Assembly: GCA_029245955.1 (NCBI GenBank)
Contig: JAQWOH010000049.1
Span: 62,001 to 126,000 of the forward strand
From: Fuerstiella sp.
Lineage (GTDB): Bacteria > Planctomycetota > Planctomycetia > Planctomycetales > Planctomycetaceae
Direction of reading: 5' to 3'
DNA length: 64,000 bases
In this document: positions 28,501-38,154 of the stretch, piece by piece
Layout: the number at the start of each line of letters is the position of its first letter
Position numbering within the stretch: the stretch's first letter is position 1
The notes under the pieces: model-generated
What the model was told of the DNA's origin: nothing
Database searches by the model: none
Seen by the model: the letters and a program-made list of their open reading frames with translations, nothing else
Made by a program: the position numbers and the translations under genes

Positions 28501-31500
28501 GTGCTGCCATTCGGGATGCGCTGCTGGCGAACATAGTGCCCATATTACCGATTACTTCGTTCTGCATGCGAGATGGTGACCGGACGGGTCTGTTCGTGAC
28601 AGCACGTCTCGCCAGAGTCAGAAACTGTTTGATGTTATCTCGTATTAAGGCCACCTGCAGTCCCGCAGCAAGTTCGCCGGGAGTTGAATCGTCCCGCGTG
28701 AGACGTGCAAGCACCTTGTCTGCAGCATCCGGTCTGTCAGCATGTTTGAGTTCCTCGATCACTGTCGTCGCAAGTTCAGAGTTGATCCAGTCGGGGCTGG
28801 AGCGGCTTACGACCTGCCACGCTTTCAGCATCAAATCCAACTGTGAGTGGCTCAGCACTGAACTTTGATCGGTGGTCGTACTTGCGGCGCCTCGTCGACT
28901 AAGAGCGTACAGGTATGCGAGTTTGGCCTCCGGTTCCGGTCGTTGTCCCAGGAGAGCACTCGCTGCCAGTATTTCTTCTGCGAAGGGACGCCCCATCGTC
29001 TGCAGCGACGCTGCCGCGAAGTACCAGTCCCACGCGGGTCCGGCATCAGTCGAAATGGCCGACGTTGCGGTCCGGCGGAGTTTATCAAGCAGGCGATGCG
29101 TGTGATTTTCGCGTTCAGCTGCCGCCACTCTGATCAGCAGCACGTAGTGCCTCGCATCTGTAAACGTGTCGGCCGACCACGACAGCGAAGTCTTGCTGAA
29201 CGTTGAACGCGCCCGACCGGCAGACAGATTCAGGCTCTGGGCCAATGCCCGGAGTCGGGCACCATCGCGAATCAGATTGGGAGTTTTCGCTGTGATTGAA
29301 CTTTCGGCCCTGGATTCGTTCGTTGTTGCCGTTCCTTTCGGCAACATCGACCTGCGCGATTGAAGGTAGGCCTGTTCATAGGACGGTGTATCTGCGGGGA
29401 TGTCTAATGCCAGCAGTTGATCGCAGCTCGCGACAGCATCCGTATGCCCTGCTTCTTTCCAGTGGATGACCGCGAGTCGCAGTAACACTTCCCAGTCCTG
29501 TTTGTTTCGCTGCAGCATCTGGTTACATATTCGGCGAGCTGTACCCAGGTTGTTGACAGTGATCAGATTGTCGATGGACCTGATCAGACGATGTGGCTCC
29601 GTGTCCGTTTGTGACAGCCGTGCCCACAGGTCGTCAGCGGTGTCCAGTTCTCCCGTGCGGACCAGCAGGTTTGCCAGTCTGACAGTGCCATCGTCGGAAG
29701 GGACAAGCAGAAGCAGTTGCTTTTGATATTCGACCGCCGCCGGAAAGTCGCCCTCCTGTTCGGCCAGCTTGCTGAGCTCGTCCAGAATCAGCGTGTCCTG
29801 ACGTTCTGCCCCCGACAGTTTCTTCAGGACTTCACGCGCCATTCCGATGTCACCGGCAGCCTGGTACGCGTTTGCCTGACAGATCGTCATGTCGCGATGC
29901 TGGTCGGTTCTGCGGGCGATATTCTGCAGACGCGTAATCAGCCGGTCGAAATGGTTTGTTCTCAGGTATAACTCTGTTAGCAGCTGAATGATGGCAATGC
30001 GGGCGTCCAGAGAGTTTGACTTGTCGAAAGCCCTCCAGTTCAGCTCGATGGCTTCGGGCGTCTGAAACTGTTCTGCCAGCGCCTTTGCCAGTGCGGTGAG
30101 AGAGGCGACGTCGGATGGGTTCAGGCGTACGGAACGTCGCAGGGCAGCCAGTCCTTCGTCCGGTTTTCCCAGCTGAAAGCACAGGTCCGCAAAGAACTGA
30201 TAGTTTTCCGGGTTTCCGGGTACCGTGCTGATGAAATCTCGGCCTGCCTGCAGTGCTGTGTCGGTACGTCCGAGTCGCTTTTCCAGATCTGCGATTTTCT
30301 TCAGATGTTCGGTTCGAAAACGACGATCCAGAGTGGCCAGTTTTGCATGGGCCGCAGAGGCCGCGGCGAGCATGCCCGATTTTTCCAGAATTCGTCCGGC
30401 CGTCGTCCACACGGAAATTGAATCGGGAGCCAGTTCGGTCGCTTTCCGGACAGACTTTGACGCATCCGGCAGCAGCCCCATGGCCTCCTGATACAGCGTC
30501 AGAACGTGCCATTGTTCCACTGATCCATTCTGTGTATCGAGTGCCGCAGCCAGCTGTGCTGCCGTGCCAGCCAGCAGCCCACCCTCCAGCAATGTCTTAA
30601 TTCGTTCGTTCAGGACAACCCTGCTCTGTTCGGAGGTCTCCGCCATTTCTTCGGCGAGCTCCAGTTGGGCCAGTGAGTTGTCGATTAGGGCGGCATCTCG
30701 GAGCATCCGGCTGAACCTGATTCTGTCGCGAAATTCGGGATCAATGTCGCATGCATCAGACATTGTTCTGAGCGCATCTTCACTATAGTCGAAGCCGCCG
30801 TAGACCTGGCTGAGCCGTACCAGGTTCACTGTTGTGCGTCGATCACCGGCGATCATGCCTTCCCAGACCGCCCTGGCTTCATCATGGCGTTTGAGCAGGT
30901 GTAAGTATTCCCCGAAATATTCACGATACTGCGGTTCATCGGGTTCCAGGTCGACGGCCTGCTGGTAGAGCTCAACTGCTTCGTCTGCCATTGATGCCTT
31001 GCGAAACAGGTCGGCCACGTGACTTACCCCGACAGCATCATCGGAATTTCTCTGAAGCAGCTTCTTCCAGATGGTCGCTGCCCGTGCTTTGCGCTCTGAT
31101 GCGGGCAGGTCGTCTCTTTTGAGATACAACATGCCCCATTGTTCGATCAGGTCCGAATTACTGTGATCGAATTCCGCGAGTAACTCGCACTCGTTGATGG
31201 CATCTGCGTAACGTCGGTCGCGCACCAGCTGTTCGATCAGTGTTTTGCGAAGATTTGCGTCTGACGGTGCCTTTGCAACGGCCCTGCGATACCAGTTCAG
31301 TGCCGCTTCGTGTTGTCCCTGGACGGACAGGTTGCGGCCAATTCTGACCATAGCATCAAGGTCCTCCGGGTGCTGTGCGACCCAGGCTTCGTAGTAACGC
31401 ACCAGGCCGGCGTGATCGTCTGTGTCCATGAACGTTTCTTCAATGCGACTGCGGACATCGTTGAATAACCAGCTGCCAGGCTTCAGTTCGTCTGTCAATG

Positions 31501-32278
31501 TTTCAAAGTCTGACAGAGCTTCCTGCTGACGCCCCAGACGGATCTTCAGTGCCGCGCCTTCGATGCCGAATCTCACGCGGCGAGACGGTTCAGAGGAGTT
31601 TTCTGCCAGAATGTTCAGACGCTTCAGGGCTTCCTGCAGTTGCTGTTCCTCAATCAGAATCGTGGCAATCTGTTCCTGGACGCGTTCATCTTCCGGGAAC
31701 GTGGCTTCGAATCGTTTCCACACACTGAGGGCTTGTTCACCCTTTTGTCCACGCTGGTAAATACGTCCCAGCAACTGGTAAATTTCGTTCAGCTCCGTGC
31801 GGTCCGGGTTGCGTTGCAGTGCACGTTCCAAAGCTTCGGCGGCACGCTCGGTTTCACCGAGCGCCACAAGTGATTTTCCGAGATACCATGAGGGAATGGG
31901 GTCTGTCGTGCGAAGTTTTTCAGCCTGTTCGAACGCTGTTCGCGCAGCTGCGTCGCGTCCTCGTCGCGTTTCGATCATCCCCTGCAACAGCGACGCAGTG
32001 CCATCCGTGCCTTCTGCCTGCGCCTGTTGATTAAGTGAGTCAACATATTGCTGCAATGTTCCCCTGTCGACATGGAATGCATACACGCGATCAAATGCTG
32101 TGCCTTCACGCGGTCGCAGCTTCAGGTGTCTCAGAAAGCGATTGTTGGTTGCGGCCGCTTTTCGCTCATCATCGTCGCTGTCGCTTAGACTGTGGGGCAG
32201 GGCCGGGACAGAGGCGCACAGCCATGCCATCAGAAATAAACTGAAGGATGCGGAAGTCTGTCGGGTTTTGGAATTCAT
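25553..32278 (-). CDS. giant secreted TPR-repeat protein
   Basis: A 2241-residue protein, by far the largest gene here. It starts with a signal peptide (FSLFLMAWLCASVPALPHS). Most of the chain from about residue 75 is tetratricopeptide repeats, with many copies of the pattern WxxLGxxLxxxGxxxxAxxxFxxAxxLxP, for example ALVALGETERAAEALERAL and YQQAVDLEPDEPQYREYFG. The central part (about 850-1100) and the C-terminal 400 residues are more diverged helical repeats. No catalytic domain is visible. It is probably an extracytoplasmic scaffold or binding solenoid. It is not split or frameshifted. It stands alone, transcribed convergently with the Cys-rich protein gene and divergently from the MoxR operon. 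Confidence 0.85.
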   Translation of the reverse strand: MNSKTRQTSASFSLFLMAWLCASVPALPHSLSDSDDDERKAAATNNRFLRHLKLRPREGTAFDRVYAFHVDRGTLQQYVDSLNQQAQAEGTDGTASLLQGMIETRRGRDAAARTAFEQAEKLRTTDPIPSWYLGKSLVALGETERAAEALERALQRNPDRTELNEIYQLLGRIYQRGQKGEQALSVWKRFEATFPEDERVQEQIATILIEEQQLQEALKRLNILAENSSEPSRRVRFGIEGAALKIRLGRQQEALSDFETLTDELKPGSWLFNDVRSRIEETFMDTDDHAGLVRYYEAWVAQHPEDLDAMVRIGRNLSVQGQHEAALNWYRRAVAKAPSDANLRKTLIEQLVRDRRYADAINECELLAEFDHSNSDLIEQWGMLYLKRDDLPASERKARAATIWKKLLQRNSDDAVGVSHVADLFRKASMADEAVELYQQAVDLEPDEPQYREYFGEYLHLLKRHDEARAVWEGMIAGDRRTTVNLVRLSQVYGGFDYSEDALRTMSDACDIDPEFRDRIRFSRMLRDAALIDNSLAQLELAEEMAETSEQSRVVLNERIKTLLEGGLLAGTAAQLAAALDTQNGSVEQWHVLTLYQEAMGLLPDASKSVRKATELAPDSISVWTTAGRILEKSGMLAAASAAHAKLATLDRRFRTEHLKKIADLEKRLGRTDTALQAGRDFISTVPGNPENYQFFADLCFQLGKPDEGLAALRRSVRLNPSDVASLTALAKALAEQFQTPEAIELNWRAFDKSNSLDARIAIIQLLTELYLRTNHFDRLITRLQNIARRTDQHRDMTICQANAYQAAGDIGMAREVLKKLSGAERQDTLILDELSKLAEQEGDFPAAVEYQKQLLLLVPSDDGTVRLANLLVRTGELDTADDLWARLSQTDTEPHRLIRSIDNLITVNNLGTARRICNQMLQRNKQDWEVLLRLAVIHWKEAGHTDAVASCDQLLALDIPADTPSYEQAYLQSRRSMLPKGTATTNESRAESSITAKTPNLIRDGARLRALAQSLNLSAGRARSTFSKTSLSWSADTFTDARHYVLLIRVAAAERENHTHRLLDKLRRTATSAISTDAGPAWDWYFAAASLQTMGRPFAEEILAASALLGQRPEPEAKLAYLYALSRRGAASTTTDQSSVLSHSQLDLMLKAWQVVSRSSPDWINSELATTVIEELKHADRPDAADKVLARLTRDDSTPGELAAGLQVALIRDNIKQFLTLARRAVTNRPVRSPSRMQNEVIGNMGTMFASSASRMAAQKNTEAIRDLLFTFLDLKAETHAAALPSAIRPPPVTSHIAVARVPIFSAGQQANYQQVNMLATGDYWSGTDTTFLVNLHHIFRNGLKGGLHENLIDYRASRTDTAAVYAELALAQFSFLRNSLDQSAVHLVRAAELAPDDTQLRMCIVRLHQKLGNAADALALLGTIRTVDQNMLQQRELLALQLAAKTGNVARAKQAAERLFGLRLDSKTQMTLSTHLKNFGMHEMSDALLSRTRHSTANDMSTLTALMARYDNDGNTDVANQIAHQIIRQSANIASSRKTTSVRTARDAAVTVLNKSGQLQKLIQRVQDQLVRAPQSVRLHQTLSEYYKAVGRTADAASVDEQLRSLAPQNIDTLVKLAQQLERSRKYAEASEKYMEVLHRDVQRFTQNYYQYLRTFQQAGKLPQLADVLLASDIRKLNNNYFVINETLEYLFRESTRGRGTAEREKGLELFAAAWRAFPNNRTFMLSNIRDQSIWELPVMFDYVREGMIPRTVQQAAANPWQGIADALVHSTNGSVTASFTRLSKALEDSEKLKTFSNEVEAAVSKFETWHGGQIILSVLKAKSGQFDDATALLERLHADSTVSYVPTGVVWVIGSELHAVDPRYRPHVIRMMQRALLNDKSNAPSSYSTSPSYWVAKLLAAEGRITDARQAVFDALASVRHPVATGSNAGADQYRNAQDYVAAGESLLDFNLPFDALKIFRKVTPELAAASGRYRANVERLLKQAETGITGARARMTPEAVLIHLQDYSAANPTAQRPPLDLMLVPPSGQIQDAAVRSILVDGLIKIPTARPKRKTQVAELLELMTNSSADNDPAAAIMAAAYAASTGNETLLRTSILKLADYTPATSTATARRPTVNDIALWIPARIALTSSEHVDAGKQLADLAETAARLHDEHHWLQAILKERGDVALESGDKVAAEAAWSRMLDTILADASVQRRPPSTRPAASISASPESSSSALEELRQRLLNKTSPPQTAP

Positions 32279-32670
32279 GATGCCTGTTGATCACACTGAG
32301 ACGATTCGTATTCTGTGCCGTACCACGGCAAAAGCTGTAAACATCGGTTTCGCATGCTGAACCGGCAGACTGTTGATTATATCACAGGACCGTTTTCGGA
32401 ACAGAACCTAAGTGCATCAGCGGATATGGATTTGCAACCATCGTTTTCAAGCTGATTGTTCGTGGCTGCGACCTTGCAGGATGTCTGTGGGCGCTGGTGC
32501 CGCTTATAGCTGCCGCATGGGCGGGAATCGTGAGTTCAGGTGAATAGGGGAGACAAACACTGTAATACACGGGCCTGTGCGTCTAGGATTCTGACACAGT
32601 GAAAAACAGGTCGCGTCCGGCGTCTGCAATTCAACGGGGCGATCATCGCAGAATATTTCAGGGAACAGAC
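32279..32670. other. divergent intergenic region
   Basis: The 392 bases between the giant TPR gene and the MoxR operon must hold promoters for both. A run TTGATTATATCAC near 32371 is AT-rich, but no well-spaced box pair is convincing. The open frame of moxR extends back to 32599 without a ribosome binding site. Confidence 0.4.
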
Positions 32671-33678
32671 ATGTTGGAAGCTGAGGAAATTCGTGAACAA
32701 CTGGTTGGATTTCGTGACGATTTTCAAAAGCTTCGTACGGAAGTCGGTCGAGTGATTGTGGGCCAGCGGGAAATCGTGGACGGCACGCTGGCGGCATTGA
32801 TCGCCGGCGGGCATGTGTTGCTCGAGGGCGTTCCGGGTCTTGGCAAGACAATGCTGGTCCGCACACTGGCGGAAGCCCTGCATCTGGAGTTTTCAAGAGT
32901 TCAGTTTACGCCTGATCTGATGCCCGCGGACCTGGTCGGGACAAACGTTGTTGTGGAAACGCCGGACAGCGGTCGCCGGTTCAAATTTCAGAAGGGCCCT
33001 CTGTTTGCCAATATTGTTCTGACGGACGAAATCAACCGAGCTACCCCCAAGACGCAGTCCGCCTTGCTGGAGGCGATGGCAGAGCAGTCTGTCACTGTCG
33101 CCGGACAGACCTATGCATTGCCGAAACCATTTCTGGTGCTGGCGACACAGAACCCGCTGGAAATGGAAGGGACGTATCCTCTGCCTGAGGCGCAGCTGGA
33201 TCGTTTCTTTATGAAGTTACTGGTGCAGTATCCGACGGCTGACGATCTGTCCACGATACTGAATCGCACCACGGGCAGTCAGACACCGAAAGCAGAAGCC
33301 GTGATCAGCGGTGAACGAATTCTTGAACTTCGAGAACTCGCCAGACAGATTCCCGTGGGTGAAGATGTGCAGCGTTACGCAATCAATATGGTGTTGGCGA
33401 CACATCCGGACCAGTCGGTGGCCACCGACATGGTGAAACAGTACGTCCGCTTTGGAGCCAGCCCTCGCGGTGCTCAGGCGCTGATTCTGTACGCCAAGAT
33501 CCTCGCAATCCTGGACAGCCGTTTTCATATCGCCAAAGACGATGTCAATGTTGCCGCTCCTGCGGTGCTGAGACATCGCATGATCCTGAACTTCGAAGGG
33601 CAGGCAGAAAATGTCTCACCTGACGATGTTGTGGCGGACCTCATCAGACATGCGAACGGTTCGTCGGCTGCTGCGTGA
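32671..33678 (+). CDS. MoxR-family AAA+ ATPase
   Basis: Start at 32671 (335 residues), preceded by CAGGGAA; the frame opens 24 codons earlier. GVPGLGKTMLVRTLA is Walker A, VLTDEINRATPKTQSALLEAM Walker B with the MoxR-typical INRA, LATQNPLEMEGTYPLPEAQLDRF sensor 1 and the conserved EGTYPLPEAQLDRF block, and GASPRGAQAL sensor 2. MoxR proteins act as chaperones that assemble or activate complexes containing von Willebrand-type proteins. The next two genes encode exactly such partners (DUF58 and a BatA-like protein), so this is a classic MoxR operon. It may contribute to envelope stress or aerotolerance. Confidence 0.93.
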   Translation: MLEAEEIREQLVGFRDDFQKLRTEVGRVIVGQREIVDGTLAALIAGGHVLLEGVPGLGKTMLVRTLAEALHLEFSRVQFTPDLMPADLVGTNVVVETPDSGRRFKFQKGPLFANIVLTDEINRATPKTQSALLEAMAEQSVTVAGQTYALPKPFLVLATQNPLEMEGTYPLPEAQLDRFFMKLLVQYPTADDLSTILNRTTGSQTPKAEAVISGERILELRELARQIPVGEDVQRYAINMVLATHPDQSVATDMVKQYVRFGASPRGAQALILYAKILAILDSRFHIAKDDVNVAAPAVLRHRMILNFEGQAENVSPDDVVADLIRHANGSSAAA

Positions 33679-33855
33679 CTAAGATTGACGTGGCCGCGGA
33701 GTGATGGACACAACTGCCGCGGGGATGGAGCGACTGGTCAGCAACGAGGCAGCCGGACGTTTCGGTTGCTGTCCGAACTCATGCCGGAACAACCATGACT
33801 GTTTTAACCCGCAACGGCCTGAAGTTATTCGTTTTTCCTCTCTCCGGTTTCTGCC

Positions 33856-34731
33856 ATGGCACTTTTCGATAACGATTTTCTGACCAGGCTGGAATACCTG
33901 TCGATCGTATCACGCAAGGTGTTTCGCGGACAGTTGATGGCTCAACGACGTACGAAGCAGCTGGGAGGTGGTATTGAATTTGCTGACCACCGTCAGTATA
34001 CGCCGGGAGATGACTTTCGATATCTTGACTGGAACCTGTACGCCCGGCACGACGAACTTCTGTTGAAACGTTTCCAGGAAGAAGAAGACCTGCATGTTTA
34101 TCTGTTGCTGGACTGTTCTCGCAGTATGTCCACGGGCGAGCCCCCCAAATTTGATCTGGCACGTCAGGTGACCGCAGCGCTGGCATATATTGCGCTGGCA
34201 GATCTGGACCGTATTTCCGTGTACGCTTTTGCAAATGGTGTACTGAATCACTTTCCCCTGACACGAGGCAAGGCTCGGATTCTGAGCCTTATGCAGTTTC
34301 TGGAATCACTTGACGCGGATGGTGGTGCTACGGATATGGCGCAGTTCGCCGAAGAATTTGTAATACGAGCACCGCGACGCGGACTTGCTCTGGTGTTGAG
34401 CGATTTGTACGACCCTGCCGGATATCGTGTGGGACTGGATGTCCTGCGGCATCATAAGTACGAACCACATATCGTTCAGTTTCACCATTCTGCGGAAGCG
34501 AATCCCAAAATGCTGGGCGATGTGGAACTGCAGGACGTCGAAAACGGTGACTTTCGAAAACTTACAGTCACAGAAAGCCATCTGCGAAGCTACCGCGACG
34601 TGTTTCAGGCTTTCCTGACCTCGGTAACTGAGTATTGTTCCGCCTACGGCATTGGCTGCACGATCACAGACACCAACGTTACTTTTGACCAGCTTGTTCT
34701 GGGCATGATGCGAGCCGCAGGAACCAAATAG
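33856..34731 (+). CDS. DUF58 (von Willebrand-like) protein
   Basis: A 291-residue protein. The DUF58 signature HRQYTPGDDFRYLDWNLYAR and the following LLLDCSRSMSTGEPPKF, a MIDAS-type DxSxS metal site, are intact. A later T (GGATDMAQFAEEF) and D (LVLSDLYD) complete the von Willebrand A fold. There is no signal peptide or TM, so it is cytoplasmic. The ATG at 33856 lies 177 bases after moxR and five bases before the next gene; the three are probably one operon. MoxR is expected to act on the MIDAS-containing proteins. Confidence 0.9.
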   Translation: MALFDNDFLTRLEYLSIVSRKVFRGQLMAQRRTKQLGGGIEFADHRQYTPGDDFRYLDWNLYARHDELLLKRFQEEEDLHVYLLLDCSRSMSTGEPPKFDLARQVTAALAYIALADLDRISVYAFANGVLNHFPLTRGKARILSLMQFLESLDADGGATDMAQFAEEFVIRAPRRGLALVLSDLYDPAGYRVGLDVLRHHKYEPHIVQFHHSAEANPKMLGDVELQDVENGDFRKLTVTESHLRSYRDVFQAFLTSVTEYCSAYGIGCTITDTNVTFDQLVLGMMRAAGTK

Positions 34732-34736
34732 CCGAC

Positions 34737-36629
34737 ATGTCCTTCTCGAACCCCGCAGCATTTCTCTGGGCACTGCTTGCCGTGCCCGTCGTGATCTTCT
34801 ACATCCTGAAGATCCGCATGCGCCGCATCCCCGTGTCGACGGTCATGTTCTGGGAACAGGTCTATGACGAAAAACAGCCGCGGTCTGTCTGGCAAAAACT
34901 GCGTCACGTTGCATCGCTGCTTCTGCAACTGCTGTTTCTTGGCTTGCTTGTGGCGGCCGTTGCAGATCCGTTCTTTGACAGCGATGTTCGTGAACAGCGG
35001 CGTGTGGTGGTAGTGCTTGATACGTCGGCCAGTATGCAGGCCCGGTCAGAAGACGGAAACACGTGTCTGGCCGCCGCAAAAACTCAGATTCGCCGGATGG
35101 TTCGGGCGCTTAAGCCGCAGGACGAAATGGCATTGATTGTCGCGGGCGGGCGGCCGCAGGTCGTGTGCGGACTGACCGGTCATCAACGAACTCTGCATGT
35201 CCATTTGGATGAAGCAGCATCAACCGATGGCCCGACTCGAGTGGTGGAAGCGGTTGAACTCGGCAGACGGTTGCTGACTGATGCACGGAACGAACAGATC
35301 GTTGTTATCAGCGACGGTCGTTTCGCGGGCGCCGCTGAACTGGCCGCAGAGGATCAGGTCGTTTGGTCCCAGGTTGGAGCGTCGGCCGCTAATGTTGGCA
35401 TCACGCGGTTTCAGGTTAGACGCAGTTTGCTGGATCCGATTACATATCAGATTCTGATTGAAGTCGGGAACTTCAGTGACGAATCCGTCGAATGCAGCCT
35501 TGACCTGCGTCTTGGCGGCAAACTGCTGGACGTCATGCCCCTGAAGCTGGGTGCCGGAGAGATTCGGGCGGACGTTCTCGAAGAGACGTCTGTCGGAGGA
35601 GGTGTCATTTCCGCGCAGATTCAGCGGGAAGATGAATTGGCGGCCGACAATTCTGCCCGCGCTATTCTGCCGCAACGTCTGAAGATTCCAGTTACCCTTG
35701 TCACAGCGGGTAACTGGTTTCTGCAACGCGTTCTGGAAGCCAACGATGTTGTGGAACTGACTCTGGTTGATGAAGTTCCTCAGAATCTTCCGCCCGGCGG
35801 CATCCTTGTGCTCGACCAGGTGCTGCCCGAACAGATTCCTCAGGGAAATGTGTTTGTCGTGCAGCCGATGGCAGCGACAGATCTGTGGGACGTAGACGGT
35901 GCGCTTGCCCAGCCACTGGTCGACAAGCAGGACAGGTCCAGCGATCTGATGAGACACATCCGACTGGATAATATTCTGATGCCCGAAGCGCGGAAGCTGA
36001 CCCCGAAGGTCGATTTTACGGCTCTGGCGGAATCGATATCTGGCGACCCGCTGTATCTGCAGATTCCCCGTACCAGCGGCGATGTTCTGGTGTTGTCTGT
36101 CAATCTGGATCAGGGCGATCTGCCGTTAAGAACTGCGTTTCCGATTATGCTGACGAATGCTTTGTCCTGGTTTGCTGAAGGAAAAGGCGAATTGATCCCA
36201 GCCGTGGCCTGCGGGGACTCAACGGACCGGCGGTTGTCAGCAGGCCTGCAACAGGCCGCCGCAGAGCACAACAATCAGTTGGTGCTGACGGCTCCCGACC
36301 AATCTCAACGAAACATCCAGGTGTTGGATGGACACTGCACGATCGGGCCGCTGCAGCAGACCGGTATCTGGAAACTTACGGCAGATGCGGGAGACGACCA
36401 CATTCCCAACGAAGAGTTATCCGCTGCCTCTGCACCGGCGCTGCGGATTGCCTGCAACGTGGCAGACCCGCAGGAGAGCGATCTTCGCATGCCTGAGGCG
36501 ATTAAAGCTCGACAAAAGCTGCTGAGTGCAGGATTTGGAGGTCGTCCGATCTGGTTCTATCTTGTCATCGCAGCATTCCTGCTGACGATGATCGAATGGC
36601 TGCTGTTTCAGCGACGCTGGGTTTCCTGA
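34737..36629 (+). CDS. BatA-like membrane protein with von Willebrand domain
   Basis: A 630-residue protein. PAAFLWALLAVPVVIFYILK and HVASLLLQLLFLGLLVAAVA are the two N-terminal TM helices typical of the BatA/aerotolerance N-terminal family (PF07584). Then VVVVLDTSASMQARS is a MIDAS motif (DxSxS) opening a von Willebrand A domain that runs to about residue 210. A long periplasmic region follows, and a final TM (IWFYLVIAAFLLTMIEWLLF) closes the protein just before the C-terminus. It follows the DUF58 gene by five bases. It is probably the membrane partner of the MoxR ATPase. The role is inferred; Bat-type operons were linked to aerotolerance and envelope stability in other bacteria. Confidence 0.85.
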   Translation: MSFSNPAAFLWALLAVPVVIFYILKIRMRRIPVSTVMFWEQVYDEKQPRSVWQKLRHVASLLLQLLFLGLLVAAVADPFFDSDVREQRRVVVVLDTSASMQARSEDGNTCLAAAKTQIRRMVRALKPQDEMALIVAGGRPQVVCGLTGHQRTLHVHLDEAASTDGPTRVVEAVELGRRLLTDARNEQIVVISDGRFAGAAELAAEDQVVWSQVGASAANVGITRFQVRRSLLDPITYQILIEVGNFSDESVECSLDLRLGGKLLDVMPLKLGAGEIRADVLEETSVGGGVISAQIQREDELAADNSARAILPQRLKIPVTLVTAGNWFLQRVLEANDVVELTLVDEVPQNLPPGGILVLDQVLPEQIPQGNVFVVQPMAATDLWDVDGALAQPLVDKQDRSSDLMRHIRLDNILMPEARKLTPKVDFTALAESISGDPLYLQIPRTSGDVLVLSVNLDQGDLPLRTAFPIMLTNALSWFAEGKGELIPAVACGDSTDRRLSAGLQQAAAEHNNQLVLTAPDQSQRNIQVLDGHCTIGPLQQTGIWKLTADAGDDHIPNEELSAASAPALRIACNVADPQESDLRMPEAIKARQKLLSAGFGGRPIWFYLVIAAFLLTMIEWLLFQRRWVS

Positions 36630-36768
36630 CAGGTCTTTGAGCATCTGTGCACGGCGGCGTTCAGGAATCTCTCGTCGGCGACCATTGGCCGGGCATCAGG
36701 ACCCAAAGCGATTCGGCCGAGCAGAGAGCACCGCGGTTGACTTAATCGAATCATTGCAGATTCCGCGT

Positions 36769-38061
36769 CTAACTCAGCAGCGAGGTTATTGCCTGGCCCT
36801 GATCCGTGATGGGCACCGGACGATCACCGTCAAAAAGCATCTTCGACGGATCAATCTTCATGGCTGCCAGAATTGTTGCAAAGACATCGGGAACTCCAAT
36901 CGCCTTTTCAACGGACGTCATCGCCAGTTCGTCGCTTACGCCGTAACCTCCGCAATGATGCAGGCCGCCACCGGCCAGCACCATTGAGAAACATCTGGAA
37001 TGGTGGCCTCGACCTCCACCGGAATCGAACTGTGCCGGGCGGCCGAACTCGCTGTTGATGATAATCAGTGTTCTGTCCAGCATGCTGCGGGACTCCAGGT
37101 CCCGAATCATGGCTGCCAGGGCCTGATCCAGTTCCTGAATCAGCAGATGCTGATTCAGCTGTCCGTCGTTATGTGTGTCCCAGCCTGTCCCATTGCGGAA
37201 GTTCATGTTGTGAGACACTTCGATGAAGCGAACTCCCGCTTCGCACAATCGCCTTGAAGTCAGCAGTCGCTGCCCGAAGCCGTCGCCGTATTCATTGCGC
37301 AGGTCGTCAGATTCTGTCGCCAGATTAAAGACCTTCATGAATTCCGGTCCTGCCAGTTTCAGGCTTTCACCCACAGCCGCGTCATATTCTGCAAACAGGC
37401 GATCGTTTCCAAATCGCTCTTTTCCGGCATTCCGTACGGCAGACAGGACCTGTTCGCGACGACGCTGCCGCGCGGACCGGATGTCTGCGGGACGGGCCAG
37501 GCCGGCAGGACCGGTTTCCAGATCAGTCATATACACGAAGCCGGCCTGCTGTCCCAGAAATCCCGGTCCGCGTGTCAGATTTGGATATCCAATCAGCATG
37601 TAGGCAGGGACCCCGTCTGCTGCGGCACCTCGTTCGTGAGCGATGATGGATCCCAGTGACGGGTACTGCACGGTACCGCTTGTGGGACGGCCCGTGTGCA
37701 TGCGGTTCGTCGCTGCGGCGTGTTCGTCCACTACATTATGATGAACGGTGCGAAGGGCTGTGACTCGATCCATGACCTGAGCAGTTTGCTGCAGATGCTC
37801 GCAGACCTGAATCCCGGGGACCGCTGTATCGATCGATGGATAATAGGATCCAGCCTTCTTTGCCTTTGCGTCTCCCATCTGTTTGGGATCAAACGTATCG
37901 ATCTGCGCCATGCCTCCACCGAGCCATATCATGACACAGTGGTCGACCTTGCCGTAGGGAATGGTCTGAGCACCGGACTTGTCCAAGGCCCGGGCATGGG
38001 AAGCCAACAAAGCTGTCGATGTTGCGCCTGTGGTATCGGCTAGAAAGTCGCGTCGTTTCAT
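36769..38061 (-). CDS. DUF1501 family Tat-exported protein
   Basis: A 430-residue protein with a Tat-type signal (MKRRDFLADTTGATSTALLA). VDHCVMIWLGGGMAQIDTFDPK is the DUF1501 (PF07394) opening, related to the alkaline-phosphatase/sulfatase fold. HTGRPTSGTVQYPSLGSI, MNFRNGTGWDTHNDGQLN, NSEFGRPAQ and GRGHHSRCFSMVLAGGGL follow in the family order. It lies 93 bases downstream of the DUF1553 cytochrome gene on the same strand; this pair is one of the most frequent gene pairs in planctomycetes. Function of the family is not proven; a hydrolytic role on an extracellular polymer together with the cytochrome is inferred. Confidence 0.9.
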   Translation of the reverse strand: MKRRDFLADTTGATSTALLASHARALDKSGAQTIPYGKVDHCVMIWLGGGMAQIDTFDPKQMGDAKAKKAGSYYPSIDTAVPGIQVCEHLQQTAQVMDRVTALRTVHHNVVDEHAAATNRMHTGRPTSGTVQYPSLGSIIAHERGAAADGVPAYMLIGYPNLTRGPGFLGQQAGFVYMTDLETGPAGLARPADIRSARQRRREQVLSAVRNAGKERFGNDRLFAEYDAAVGESLKLAGPEFMKVFNLATESDDLRNEYGDGFGQRLLTSRRLCEAGVRFIEVSHNMNFRNGTGWDTHNDGQLNQHLLIQELDQALAAMIRDLESRSMLDRTLIIINSEFGRPAQFDSGGGRGHHSRCFSMVLAGGGLHHCGGYGVSDELAMTSVEKAIGVPDVFATILAAMKIDPSKMLFDGDRPVPITDQGQAITSLLS

Positions 38062-38154
38062 GGCATTTGAACTTTTGCGAAGCGAAAACTGATGTGATTT
38101 GGAGCGGTGCAGCGATCCCTGATCATTTTCAGGGTACGAGAGCAGCGCGGGATG

